Source: Gymnodinialimonas phycosphaerae
Lineage (GTDB): Bacteria > Pseudomonadota > Alphaproteobacteria > Rhodobacterales > Rhodobacteraceae
DNA length: 64,000 nucleotides
Assembly: GCF_019195455.1 (NCBI RefSeq)
Contig: NZ_JAIMBW010000001.1
Location: 2,046,001 to 2,110,000 of the forward strand
Reading direction: 5' to 3'
Positions within the stretch are counted from its first letter, which is position 1, and the number at the start of each line of letters is the position of its first letter. A program made the position numbers and the translations under genes. Under the pieces are notes generated by a model, which saw only the letters and a program-made list of their open reading frames with translations, did no database searches and had not been told where the DNA came from. Below, piece by piece: positions 35,104 through 43,488 of the stretch.

Positions 35104-36594
35104 TCACTCATCCGTATCCGTCGGGTCATCCGCGCCCGGCTCGACCTCGGTCACGTCGGGCGTTTCGGCTGGGGCGGGGCCGTCGCCGGAGGCGGGCAGG
35201 CCGTTTTCCCACGCGCCTTCCAGCACTTCGCCCGTCGCGTAGGTCATGGTGCCTGCGCCCTGGCGGCGGCCGTTGACGAAGGTGCCGACGTAGACGTCTC
35301 CGTTGGAGTAGGTGGCGGTGCCTTGGCCGTTGATCTCTCCGTCATCCCAGGCGCCGGTGTAGGTGAAGCCGTCAGGCATGGTGAGGGTGCCTTGGCCCTC
35401 GCGCTGGCCCGCGACGAAGGTGCCTTCATAGATGGTGCCATCGGCGTAGGTCGCGCGGCCCTGTCCGTGGCGCAGGCCGTCTTCCCACTGGCCTTGGTAT
35501 TGGTAGCCGTCCGGGTGGCTCATCGTGCCTTGGCCGTGTTGGCGCGCGTTGAGGAACTGGCCATCGTAGACGAGGCCATTGGCATAGGTCGCCACGCCCG
35601 CGCCCTGGATCACGCCATCGACCCAGGCACCCACATAGGACGCGCTGTCGGGGTAAGTGATGGTGCCCGTGCCATGGGCAAGGTCGTTGCGGAAGGTGCC
35701 GGTGTAGACGGAGCCATCGGGGTAGGTGACGGTCCCCTCCCCCTCGATCCGGCCCTCGACCCATTGGCCCACGTAGATGTAGCCATCGATCCCGGTGAAG
35801 GTGCCTTGCCCGTGACGGCGGTCGCCTGCGAAAGCGCCCTCATAGACATCGCCGTTTTCATAGGTCACGCGGCCCGCGCCCTGGCGTTGACCGTTGACCA
35901 GCGCCCCCACGTAAACATCGCCGTTGGGCTGGGTCAGCGTGCCCTGGCCGTTGATCTGGCCCTCGGCCCATTGGCCATCATAAATCACGCCATCGGCCAT
36001 CACCAACCGCCCGGTGCCGGACCGGACGCCGCCTGCGAATTGGCCCGTGTACGTGGCACCATCGGGGTAGGTGATGGTGCCGGTGCCCTGCTTGACGCCG
36101 TCGACCCATTCCCCCTCGTAGCGGTAACCATTGGGCCCCGTCATCAGGCCGGTGCCATGGTGCAGCGCGTTGCGGAAGGAGCCGGTATAGGTGACGCCGT
36201 TGGAATAGACGGCAGTGCCAGAGCCTTCGATCCGCCCCTCGACCCAGGCCCCTTCATAGGTGGAGCCATCGGCGAAGGTGATCATGCCGGTGCCTTGCGG
36301 GCGGCCTGCGACGAAGGCGCCTACATAGATTGATTGGTCGGGGAAGACGGCGCGGCCCTGGCCGCGGATCTCGCCATCCACCCACTCGCCCGTGTACTCG
36401 TACCCGTTGGGCAGGCGGTAGGTGCCGGTGCCATGCTGGACGCCGTTGCGGAACTCGCCCTCATAAATTCCGCCGTTGTCGTATTGCTGGATGTCGGTCG
36501 TCGTCTCGCCGGCGTCCTGCGCAAAGGCACTGCCTGCGATCATGATCGCCGCCGCCCCGGAAATCATGCTAAGTCTCAAAAACCGTGACGTCAT
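35104..36594 (-). CDS. Secreted MORN-repeat protein
   Basis: A 496-residue exported protein: signal peptide to about residue 25 (cleavage near AFA), 19 MORN repeats of 23 residues, and an acidic tail (VEPGADDPTDTDE). Repeats read like YEYTGEWVDGEIRGQG and alternate between Y-x-G-x-F and Y-x-G-x-W forms for nearly the whole length, with one slip around repeats 9-10. MORN sheets bind lipids or proteins and are commoner in eukaryotes. The protein would lie in the periplasm or outside. It is divergent from nadE. Function unknown. Confidence 0.9.
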   Translation of the reverse strand: MTSRFLRLSMISGAAAIMIAGSAFAQDAGETTTDIQQYDNGGIYEGEFRNGVQHGTGTYRLPNGYEYTGEWVDGEIRGQGRAVFPDQSIYVGAFVAGRPQGTGMITFADGSTYEGAWVEGRIEGSGTAVYSNGVTYTGSFRNALHHGTGLMTGPNGYRYEGEWVDGVKQGTGTITYPDGATYTGQFAGGVRSGTGRLVMADGVIYDGQWAEGQINGQGTLTQPNGDVYVGALVNGQRQGAGRVTYENGDVYEGAFAGDRRHGQGTFTGIDGYIYVGQWVEGRIEGEGTVTYPDGSVYTGTFRNDLAHGTGTITYPDSASYVGAWVDGVIQGAGVATYANGLVYDGQFLNARQHGQGTMSHPDGYQYQGQWEDGLRHGQGRATYADGTIYEGTFVAGQREGQGTLTMPDGFTYTGAWDDGEINGQGTATYSNGDVYVGTFVNGRRQGAGTMTYATGEVLEGAWENGLPASGDGPAPAETPDVTEVEPGADDPTDTDE

Positions 36595-36753
36595 TGCTCG
36601 CCCCCCTCAACCGGAGATGTTGTTCATTTCATCCGCAAAGCTAGGTGACGAAGGGCCTTCGCGCAACGTCTTTAACCTTTGGAATGGGCGGCTTGGCGCT
36701 TGGACGCGCGCGTCAAACTGATAAGAAGGCGCCGTAAACGCCCAGGAGGCACC

Positions 36754-38412
36754 ATGGCCGACACCTTTCGCCTGACTTTGGCACAACTCAACCCGACCCT
36801 TGGGGACCTGGCGGGGAACGCCAAACTTGTGCGCCGCGCCTTCGCCGAGGCAAAGCGCGAGGGCAGCGATTTCCTGGCCTTCCCGGAGATGTTCATCACC
36901 GGCTACCAGCTGTTGGACCTGGTAATGAAGCAGGCCTTCGCCGAGGATGTGCAACGGGTCATCGCAGGGCTGGCCGAAGAGCTGGCCGATGGCCCGGCGT
37001 TCGGCATCGGCGGGCCGATGTGGGGCGGCGACAAGCCTTACAACGCTTATTACATCTGCGAGGGCGGGCGTGTCGTGGCGACGATCCTCAAGCACCACCT
37101 GCCCAATTATTCCGTCTTCGACGAGGTCCGCTATTATCACAGCGCCGCGCCGCAGGGGCCGGTGAACATCAAGGGCGTGCGCATCGGTTTCCCGATCTGC
37201 GAGGACGCCTGGTACGAGGATGTCTGCGAGACGCTGGAGGAATCCGGGGCCGAGATCCTGATCACGCCCAACGGATCGCCTTATCATCGCGGCAAGATGG
37301 AGCTGCGGCAGTCGGTTGTCGTGTCCCGCGTGGTCGAGACGGGCTTGCCGATGGCCTATCTGAACCTTCTGGGCGGGCAGGATGACCAGGTTTTCGACGG
37401 CGGGTCCTTCGTGCTGAACCGGGGCGGTGCCCTGGCGGTGCAGATGCCGCAGTTCGAGGAGGTCCTGGAAGAGGTCGATTTCGTGCGCGGCCCCGAAGGA
37501 TGGGTGGCGCAGGACGGCGTGAAGGCCCGTCTGCCCGGCGAATACGAGGCCGATTACCGCGTCATGGTCATGGCGCTGGCGGATTACCTGCGCAAGACCG
37601 GCTTCAAATCGGTGGTTCTGGGGCTGTCGGGCGGGATCGACAGTGCCATCGTGGCCTGTATCGCCGCCGATGCGATTGGGCCGGAGAACGTCCATTGCGT
37701 GATGCTGCCGTCGCAATTCACCTCGGAGGAGTCTCTGGAGGATGCGCGCGACGTGGTCGAACGCCTGGGCGTACGGCTTGATACGATCCCGATCACACCT
37801 GCGCGAGAAGCGGTGACAGCTTCGCTGGCCCCGTTGTTCGAAGGGCTGGCGGAGGACGTTACGGAAGAAAACATCCAGTCCCGCCTGCGCGGTGTGATGC
37901 TGATGGCGCTGAGCAACAAGTTCGGCTCCATGCTGCTGACAACCGGCAATAAATCCGAGGTCGCGGTGGGCTATGCCACGATCTACGGCGACATGGCGGG
38001 GGGCTACAACCCGATCAAGGACCTTTACAAGACCCGCGTGTTCGAGACCTGCCGCTGGCGCAACCGCGAACACCGCGACTGGATGCTGGCCCCCGCAGGC
38101 GAAGTCATCCCGCCGCGCGTCATCGACAAGCCCCCCACCGCCGAGTTGCGAGAGGGCCAGAAAGACGAAGACAGCCTGCCGCCCTACGCGGATCTCGACG
38201 TGATGCTGGAAATGCTGATCGACAAGGATCTGAGCGTCGCCGAAGTGGTGGCCGCAGGCTATGATCCCGCGTGGGTCCACAAGATCGAGCGGTTGATTTA
38301 CCTGAGCGAATACAAGCGCTTCCAGGCCGCGCCGGGCGCGCGCCTGACACAAAAGGCGTTCTGGCTGGACCGCCGCTATCCGGTGGCGAACAAGTGGCGG
38401 GATGGGGGCTAA
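36754..38412 (+). CDS. nadE: Glutamine-dependent NAD+ synthetase
   Basis: The last step of NAD synthesis, amidating deamido-NAD with glutamine as nitrogen donor. The 552-residue protein joins an N-terminal nitrilase-type glutaminase (FPEMFITGY with Glu, then IGFPICEDAWYEDV with the catalytic Cys) to a C-terminal NAD synthetase with the P-loop VLGLSGGIDSAIVA and LTTGNKSEVAVGYATIYGDM. ATG 36754 follows a perfect AGGAGG. It is divergent from the MORN gene and 3 bp before the Rap1a-like gene. Confidence 0.96.
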   Translation: MADTFRLTLAQLNPTLGDLAGNAKLVRRAFAEAKREGSDFLAFPEMFITGYQLLDLVMKQAFAEDVQRVIAGLAEELADGPAFGIGGPMWGGDKPYNAYYICEGGRVVATILKHHLPNYSVFDEVRYYHSAAPQGPVNIKGVRIGFPICEDAWYEDVCETLEESGAEILITPNGSPYHRGKMELRQSVVVSRVVETGLPMAYLNLLGGQDDQVFDGGSFVLNRGGALAVQMPQFEEVLEEVDFVRGPEGWVAQDGVKARLPGEYEADYRVMVMALADYLRKTGFKSVVLGLSGGIDSAIVACIAADAIGPENVHCVMLPSQFTSEESLEDARDVVERLGVRLDTIPITPAREAVTASLAPLFEGLAEDVTEENIQSRLRGVMLMALSNKFGSMLLTTGNKSEVAVGYATIYGDMAGGYNPIKDLYKTRVFETCRWRNREHRDWMLAPAGEVIPPRVIDKPPTAELREGQKDEDSLPPYADLDVMLEMLIDKDLSVAEVVAAGYDPAWVHKIERLIYLSEYKRFQAAPGARLTQKAFWLDRRYPVANKWRDGG

Positions 38413-38415
38413 GCG

Positions 38416-38796
38416 ATGCCGATGAGGGTAAAATTGCCGCTTTGGGTGGCTGTCATGTGGACCTGCACGCTCTCTCCGGCGGCAGCAGAAACGACCGTTG
38501 AGGAGATTATGCCAGCCTGCGAAGCCGCGCTTGATGAGAGCTATCTGGTGCGACGGCCCGCTGGATTTTGCATCGGGTTTATCACCGGCGTATGGCAGAT
38601 GATGGCGGTGAATTGCTTGAATCCCGAGCCGCGTGCAGCCTTACCCGTAGAGTTGCAGGCAGGCGACATCCCGTCATGGCGTGCGAGCGTTCAAGCGTTT
38701 CTGAATTGGGCTGAGGATCACCCCGAGCAATGGGACGAGACTTTCTTCATGGGAACGTTGCTCGCGCTGTCATCTACGTTTCCCTGCGAAGAATAG
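38416..38796 (+). CDS. Exported Rap1a/Tai-like protein
   Basis: A 126-residue protein with a signal peptide (MRVKLPLWVAVMWTCTLSPA, cleavage near AAA) and four cysteines placed as in the Rap1a/Tai family: MPACEAALDES, GFCIGFITGVWQMM, VNCLNP and the C-terminal TFPCEE. Rap1a proteins are immunity factors for type VI secretion amidase effectors in some bacteria, but many relatives are unconnected with secretion systems. No T6SS gene is seen here. It follows nadE by 3 bp and may be cotranscribed. Confidence 0.75.
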   Translation: MPMRVKLPLWVAVMWTCTLSPAAAETTVEEIMPACEAALDESYLVRRPAGFCIGFITGVWQMMAVNCLNPEPRAALPVELQAGDIPSWRASVQAFLNWAEDHPEQWDETFFMGTLLALSSTFPCEE

Positions 38797-38979
38797 GGAC
38801 GTCCGCAATAGATGCGCCCTCACTGGTTGAGGCATTTGGCCTGATCAGTGCTGCGTTCGAATAATCAAGGTCGCGCCAAGTCTGAACTGCGCTTAGCGGC
38901 AAGGATTCCCGCCATGGGCCGAAGGCGCGGTTTCGGCTAGGATGACAGCGCCCCGCCCCCTGCCAAAGGCCCCTTGCCC

Positions 38980-39687
38980 ATGTTCCGTTTTGCCTTTCCC
39001 GCCCTGACCGTTTTGACGCTGATTGCCTGTCAGCCCGCCGCCCATGACAACACGCCCTACGGCCAAGAGCGTGTGGACGAATGCATTGCCACCGCTTGCG
39101 CCACGCTTAACGTCGACGGCCTTGGCTTGCGCGATTATGGTCAGGTCAATGCCCTGTCTCACGTCACCTCGTTGATGGTGAGTTACACTGATTTCGATAG
39201 TCTGTCGGATATCGCCGACATGGCGCAGCTGCGCGAATTGCATCTGAGCAACAGCCAGGTCACGGACCTGTCGGGTCTGGCCGCCTTCCCGAACCTGGCC
39301 CTTGTCCATATGCAGGGCGTGAGCGCCGAGGCGCTGGCCACGGCGCGTTTTCCCGCAGGCGTGCGGGAGTTGGCCCTTGGCGGCCCCGGAGCAACGGATT
39401 TGTCCATCGTGCACCGAGTGCCGGGTTTGCGGCGCCTGCACGTCGACACCTTCACCACCTCTGTCAGCCTCGCCGCGCTGGAGGGGCATGGGAACCTGAG
39501 CACGGTTCATCTGGGTGATATCCGAGGGCTGGACCTGTCCCCCTTGCTGGCCCTGCCTGCGTTGCGAGCCGTCTCGCTGGAGTTCGAGCCCGGCGGCCCC
39601 GATCCCGTCCAGACATCGGTGATTGCGCAGTTGCGCGCCCGCGGCGTCACGGTGTCCACCGAAGAGGTCGTTGTGCCTGTTTGTTAG
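38980..39687 (+). CDS. Leucine-rich-repeat-like lipoprotein
   Basis: A 235-residue lipoprotein. MFRFAFPALTVLTLIAC is a signal peptide with a lipobox, and later segments repeat an LRR-like spacing (LRELHLSNSQVTDLSGLAAF, VRELALGGPGATDLSIV, LRRLHVDTF, LSTVHLGDIRGLDLSPL). Such solenoids bind proteins. It probably sits on a membrane facing the periplasm. ATG 38980 is chosen; a TTG two codons earlier is possible. Partner unknown. Confidence 0.8.
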   Translation: MFRFAFPALTVLTLIACQPAAHDNTPYGQERVDECIATACATLNVDGLGLRDYGQVNALSHVTSLMVSYTDFDSLSDIADMAQLRELHLSNSQVTDLSGLAAFPNLALVHMQGVSAEALATARFPAGVRELALGGPGATDLSIVHRVPGLRRLHVDTFTTSVSLAALEGHGNLSTVHLGDIRGLDLSPLLALPALRAVSLEFEPGGPDPVQTSVIAQLRARGVTVSTEEVVVPVC

Positions 39688-39793
39688 AACCCTCTGCCAA
39701 AGCGGTCCGCCAAGACCGCCCGCCAAGCGCCCGCCCCCTTGCCTTCCCGACCCCGAGCGCGTTCCCTGATGCCGTGATACAGGGGCGCGCCGC

Positions 39794-41806
39794 ATGACCG
39801 ATTTCCTTCTCTTATCCTTCATCTTCCTGATCGCGGGCGTAATCTCTGTGCCGATCGCAAGCCGTCTGGGCCTGGGGTCGGTACTTGGCTACCTGATTGC
39901 GGGCATCGTGATCAGCCCGATCCTGGGATGGCTGGGGGTCGACGTGATTTCGATCCAGCATTTCGCGGAATTCGGCGTGGTGATGATGCTGTTCCTGGTG
40001 GGGTTGGAACTGCAACCCAAGGCGCTGTGGGACATGCGGGGGAAGTTGATCGGGCTTGGAGGGGGGCAGGTTGTGCTGACCGCCCTTGCGGTCATGGGGG
40101 TGACGATTGCGCTGGGGCAGACATGGCAGATCAGCCTGGCGATCGGGTTGGTCTTTGCGTTGTCCTCTACCGCGATCGTTCTGCAAACGCTTGGAGAGAA
40201 GGGGCTTCTAAAGTCCGACGGCGGGCAGGGCAGCTTCTCGGTCCTGTTGACGCAGGATATTGCCGTGATCCCGATGCTGGCGCTTCTGCCGCTTCTGGCG
40301 ATGCCCGAGCTGGCCGATATGGGGGCCGATCTTGCGCACAGCGGCGAGGACGCCGCCCATGGCGGCGACAGCCACGGGGAGCCGATGAGCCTTGTGGCGG
40401 GCCTGAACGGGTGGCAAACCGCGCTGGTCACATTGGGCGCGGTGGGCTTCGTGGTTGTCGGCGGCTCGCTTCTGACCGGGCCGCTTTTCCGCTTCATCGC
40501 AAGCGCCAACCTGCGCGAGTTGTTCACCGCCACGGCCCTGATGATGGTGATCGGCATCGCGCTTCTGATGTCGCTTGTCGGCCTGTCGCCTGCCCTTGGC
40601 ACCTTTCTGGCGGGCGTGGTGCTGGCGAATTCCGCCTATCGGCACGAGTTGGAGTCAGACATCGACCCGTTTCGGGGTCTGCTGCTTGGCCTGTTCTTCA
40701 TGACCGTGGGGGCGGGCGTGAATTTCACCCTTCTGGGCGAAAACCTGGGTGCCGTCCTTGTCCTGACCCTGGGCCTCATGGCCCTGAAGGCGGTGATCCT
40801 GATCGCGCTGGCCTATGTGTTTCGGATCAAGGGGGCCGACAAATGGTTGATGGCCCTCAGCCTTGCCCAGGCCGGTGAGTTCGGCTTCGTGCTTTTGTCT
40901 TTCACGGTCGCCAACAACGTCCTGCCGCCCGCGCTGTCGGATCTGCTTTTGCTGGTGGTCGCCCTGTCGATGCTGCTGACGCCTGCGCTTTTCATCCTGT
41001 ACGACCGCGTGATCGCGCCCCGTTACGCTGCCTCCGAGGCGCCCGAGGCCGACACGATGCCTGAGGACGCCAAGATCATCATCGCGGGCGCCGGACGCGT
41101 CGGCGGTCTTGTGGACCGCGTGCTGCGCGCGGCGGGGCACGAGACGACGGTTATCGACTATAGCTCTCGCAAGTTGGAGGTGATGGCGAAGTTCGGCGCC
41201 AAGATCTACTTCGGCGACGCCACCCGCCCCGACCTTCTGGCCGCCGCCGGCTTGGGCAACGCAAAGGTGCTGATCGTCGCCATCGACGACCGCGACGGGA
41301 TCACGCAGATCGTCGAATACGCCCATAAGACCTACCCCGATCTGCACATCATCGCGCGGGCCTGTGACCGGGATCACGTCTATGATCTGTGGTTCCACGG
41401 CTGCCGCGATATCATCCGCGAGACCTACGACAGCACGCTGCGCATGGGCCGTTCCGCATTTCAGGCCCTGGGCGTGGAAGCGGAGGCGGCGCAGGCCATG
41501 GTCGATGCGTTCAACGCCCACGACCGCAAGGCCATGATCGAGGTCGCGTCGGTGCACAAGGTCGGCGTCGCGCCCCATGAAAACCCGGACTACGTCGCCA
41601 AGGTTGCAGAGATGCGGGACGACATGCAGACCGCATTGCGCGCCGACATGGACGCGATCCGCGACGGTCGCCCCAGCGGTGCGCAAGTGGCCGGTCGTAC
41701 CAGCGGTGCGCAAGTGGCCGGTCGCAAAAAGGGGGCGGACATGGCCGACCGTACCGAGGGGGTGGAGATGGAAAGCGACGCCCGACCAAAGCCGGACGTC
41801 CGCTAA
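39794..41806 (+). CDS. Kef-type K+/H+ antiporter (CPA2) with RCK domain
   Basis: The complete paralogue of the gene at the left edge, 670 residues. The N-terminal part has about 12 hydrophobic helices (FEFGVVMMLFLVGLELQP-like core, [20 protein letters not shown]), a His/Gly/Asp-rich loop near residue 190 (GEDAAHGGDSHGE), and a C-terminal RCK_N domain with IIIAGAGRVGGLVDRVL. The last 40 residues hold a 9-residue repeat. It probably exports K+ in exchange for protons under stress. It is convergent with the DUF1150 gene (3 bp between stops). Confidence 0.92.
   Translation: MTDFLLLSFIFLIAGVISVPIASRLGLGSVLGYLIAGIVISPILGWLGVDVISIQHFAEFGVVMMLFLVGLELQPKALWDMRGKLIGLGGGQVVLTALAVMGVTIALGQTWQISLAIGLVFALSSTAIVLQTLGEKGLLKSDGGQGSFSVLLTQDIAVIPMLALLPLLAMPELADMGADLAHSGEDAAHGGDSHGEPMSLVAGLNGWQTALVTLGAVGFVVVGGSLLTGPLFRFIASANLRELFTATALMMVIGIALLMSLVGLSPALGTFLAGVVLANSAYRHELESDIDPFRGLLLGLFFMTVGAGVNFTLLGENLGAVLVLTLGLMALKAVILIALAYVFRIKGADKWLMALSLAQAGEFGFVLLSFTVANNVLPPALSDLLLLVVALSMLLTPALFILYDRVIAPRYAASEAPEADTMPEDAKIIIAGAGRVGGLVDRVLRAAGHETTVIDYSSRKLEVMAKFGAKIYFGDATRPDLLAAAGLGNAKVLIVAIDDRDGITQIVEYAHKTYPDLHIIARACDRDHVYDLWFHGCRDIIRETYDSTLRMGRSAFQALGVEAEAAQAMVDAFNAHDRKAMIEVASVHKVGVAPHENPDYVAKVAEMRDDMQTALRADMDAIRDGRPSGAQVAGRTSGAQVAGRKKGADMADRTEGVEMESDARPKPDVR
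41673..41724 (+). repeat. 27-bp tandem duplication at the Kef C-terminus
   Basis: A 25-bp string beginning CCAGCGGTGCGCAAGTGGCC occurs at 41673-41697 and again at 41700-41724, period 27 bp. It duplicates the peptide SGAQVAGR in frame. The exactness suggests a recent slippage event. Confidence 0.85.
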
Positions 41807-41809
41807 ACG

Positions 41810-42043
41810 TCAGTGCACGCTGTGGGGCTGCATGTCGTTCTGGCGCGCGACCACAAAGGCCAGTTCCCGGTCGCGCACAAGGGCCAGATGCTGCCCGTCT
41901 TCGCCGCCAATCGCATAGAGGGACGTCAGGCCATGGGCCTGCTCCTGCACCTCTTCGGGCAGGTCATCGACGGCGATCTTGCGGATGTACACGATCCGGC
42001 GCTCCGGCGATTGCTCGGGCGTATGGGATTTGAAATCAGTCAT
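41810..42043 (-). CDS. DUF1150 family protein
   Basis: A 77-residue protein. IVYIRKIAVDDLPEEVQEQA and LTSLYAIGGEDGQHLALVRD are typical of DUF1150, which is paired with Hsp20 genes in Rhodobacterales. It begins in an ATGA overlap (42040-42043) with the hsp20 stop, so it is translated with the chaperone. Function unknown; a chaperone-associated role is suggested only by this linkage. Confidence 0.88.
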   Translation of the reverse strand: MTDFKSHTPEQSPERRIVYIRKIAVDDLPEEVQEQAHGLTSLYAIGGEDGQHLALVRDRELAFVVARQNDMQPHSVH

Positions 42044-42555
42044 TTGCTCTCACCTCCGGTTTGAATTGTTTCTGCATCTGCAGAGGCAGCCTGGATCTTT
42101 TCCGCATCTGCGGGGGCGGTCTGGATTTTCCCCGATTTCGCCGGGCTGCTTTGGATCTTGATGGTCTGCACCACACTGTCGGGCACGACGCGGGTCAAAT
42201 CGACGTGGAGAAGGCCGTTCTCCAATTCGGCACCGGCGACATCGACGCCATCGGCCAGCACGAACGAGCGCTGGAATTGCCGCGTCGCGATCCCTCGATG
42301 CAGGAACACGCGGTCCGTGGCCGTGTCGCCCTGCTTGCCCCGGATCACCAACTGGCGATCCTCGACGGTGATCGACAGATCATCCTCGGCAAAACCGGCA
42401 ACGGCCAGCGTGATGCGGTAGGCATTGTCGCCCCGCTGTTCGATATTGTAGGGCGGATAGCCCTCGTTCCCGGATTTGGCGGTGCGCTCCACCAGCCGCT
42501 CCAACTGGTCGAACCCCAACAGATAGGGGTGGGAGGCAAGGGTCAGTTTCGTCAT
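42040..42555 (-). CDS. Small heat shock protein Hsp20
   Basis: An IbpA-like alpha-crystallin chaperone that holds unfolding proteins, 171 residues. YPPYNIEQRGDNAYRITLAV is the start of the crystallin domain, AGFAEDDLSITVEDRQLVI follows, and ELENGLLHVDLTR closes it. A C-terminal IKI motif is present, but the tail then extends into four 10-residue repeats (GKIQTAPADA, EKIQAASADA), which is unusual. AAGGA lies 10 bases before ATG 42555 and can pair with nearby bases. Coupled to the DUF1150 gene. Confidence 0.92.
   Translation of the reverse strand: MTKLTLASHPYLLGFDQLERLVERTAKSGNEGYPPYNIEQRGDNAYRITLAVAGFAEDDLSITVEDRQLVIRGKQGDTATDRVFLHRGIATRQFQRSFVLADGVDVAGAELENGLLHVDLTRVVPDSVVQTIKIQSSPAKSGKIQTAPADAEKIQAASADAETIQTGGESK
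42043..42162 (-). repeat. 30-bp in-frame repeat in the hsp20 C-terminus
   Basis: Four consecutive 30-bp units encode IKIQSSPAKS, GKIQTAPADA, EKIQAASADA and ETIQTGGESK. The unit repeats the I-x-(I/Q) region used by small heat shock proteins to bind neighbouring dimers. Confidence 0.8.
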
Positions 42556-42729
42556 CTAAGGCACATCCTTACGGTAAAGCGATCTGCAGTTCTCACGGTA
42601 CCCCCCGCATTCGGCAGGGCCCGGTAGCAGAAATATGGGGATGCACAGGCCCGCCTGCAAGTCCGAGAGGCTTGGAGTGCCCCGGCAATGGCGCTAGTCT
42701 ACGGCTCTGGAATCGGGGAACAGCAGCCA

Positions 42730-42948
42730 ATGAATGCGCCATCAGAGATGAGCCACGAGGACGTCTTGCGCGTGAAGCTGGAGGTCTTGAAGCGCGAGCA
42801 CCGCGATCTGGACGCCGCCATCGACGCGCTGCAAGAGGCGGTGAACCCCGACCAGCTGACGCTGAAACGGCTGAAAACCCAGAAGTTGCAGTTGAAAGAC
42901 CGCATCGCCCGCATCGAGGATGAGCTGACCCCCGACATCATCGCTTGA
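42730..42948 (+). CDS. YdcH family protein (DUF465)
   Basis: A 72-residue helical-hairpin protein. VLKREHRDLDAAIDALQEAV and LKRLKTQKLQLKDRIARIED are the YdcH/DUF465 pattern, a predicted coiled coil. ATG 42730 (MNAPSEMSHEDVL) is taken because the family length is about 70. It lies 57 bp before purE. Function unknown. Confidence 0.88.
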   Translation: MNAPSEMSHEDVLRVKLEVLKREHRDLDAAIDALQEAVNPDQLTLKRLKTQKLQLKDRIARIEDELTPDIIA

Positions 42949-43005
42949 GCACGGGGCCCGCACACGTATAGTGCGCGCTCATTTGAGGCGAAGGGCAGGC
43001 AGGCA

Positions 43006-43488
43006 ATGGTTCAGGTCGCGATCATCATGGGCTCTCAATCGGATTGGCCCACCATGCGGGAGGCCGCCGATATTCTGGATGCCCTGGGCGTGGGGTACGA
43101 GGCGAAGATCGTTTCGGCCCACCGCACGCCGGACCGGCTGTGGGACTTCGGCAAAGGTGCCGTTGACGCGGGCCTGAAGGTGATCATCGCGGGGGCCGGC
43201 GGGGCGGCGCATCTGCCCGGCATGGTGGCCTCCAAGACCCGTGTGCCGGTGATCGGCGTGCCGGTCCAGACCAAGGCGCTTTCGGGTGTCGACAGCCTCT
43301 ATTCCATCGTCCAGATGCCCAAGGGCTACCCCGTGGCCACCATGGCGATCGGCGCAGCGGGCGCTGCGAACGCGGGCCTGATGGCGGCGGCGATCCTTGC
43401 CAATGGCGACGCGGCGCTGGCGGCGCGGCTGGACAAATGGCGCGCCGATCTGAGCGCGTCGATCCCCGAGGTGCCTTCCGATGAGTAA
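43006..43488 (+). CDS. purE: N5-carboxyaminoimidazole ribonucleotide mutase
   Basis: PurE converts N5-CAIR to CAIR in purine synthesis. In 160 residues it has [20 protein letters not shown] and the [12 protein letters not shown] and [14 protein letters not shown] motifs of class I PurE. It overlaps purK by 8 bp, giving a coupled purEK pair with the preceding enzyme of the same pathway. Confidence 0.96.
   Translation: MVQVAIIMGSQSDWPTMREAADILDALGVGYEAKIVSAHRTPDRLWDFGKGAVDAGLKVIIAGAGGAAHLPGMVASKTRVPVIGVPVQTKALSGVDSLYSIVQMPKGYPVATMAIGAAGAANAGLMAAAILANGDAALAARLDKWRADLSASIPEVPSDE

Noticed and set aside
35323..36333. Repetitive plus-strand frame opposite the MORN gene
   Set aside because: It mirrors the 69-bp DNA periodicity of the MORN repeats; the minus-strand protein has a signal peptide and true MORN consensus.
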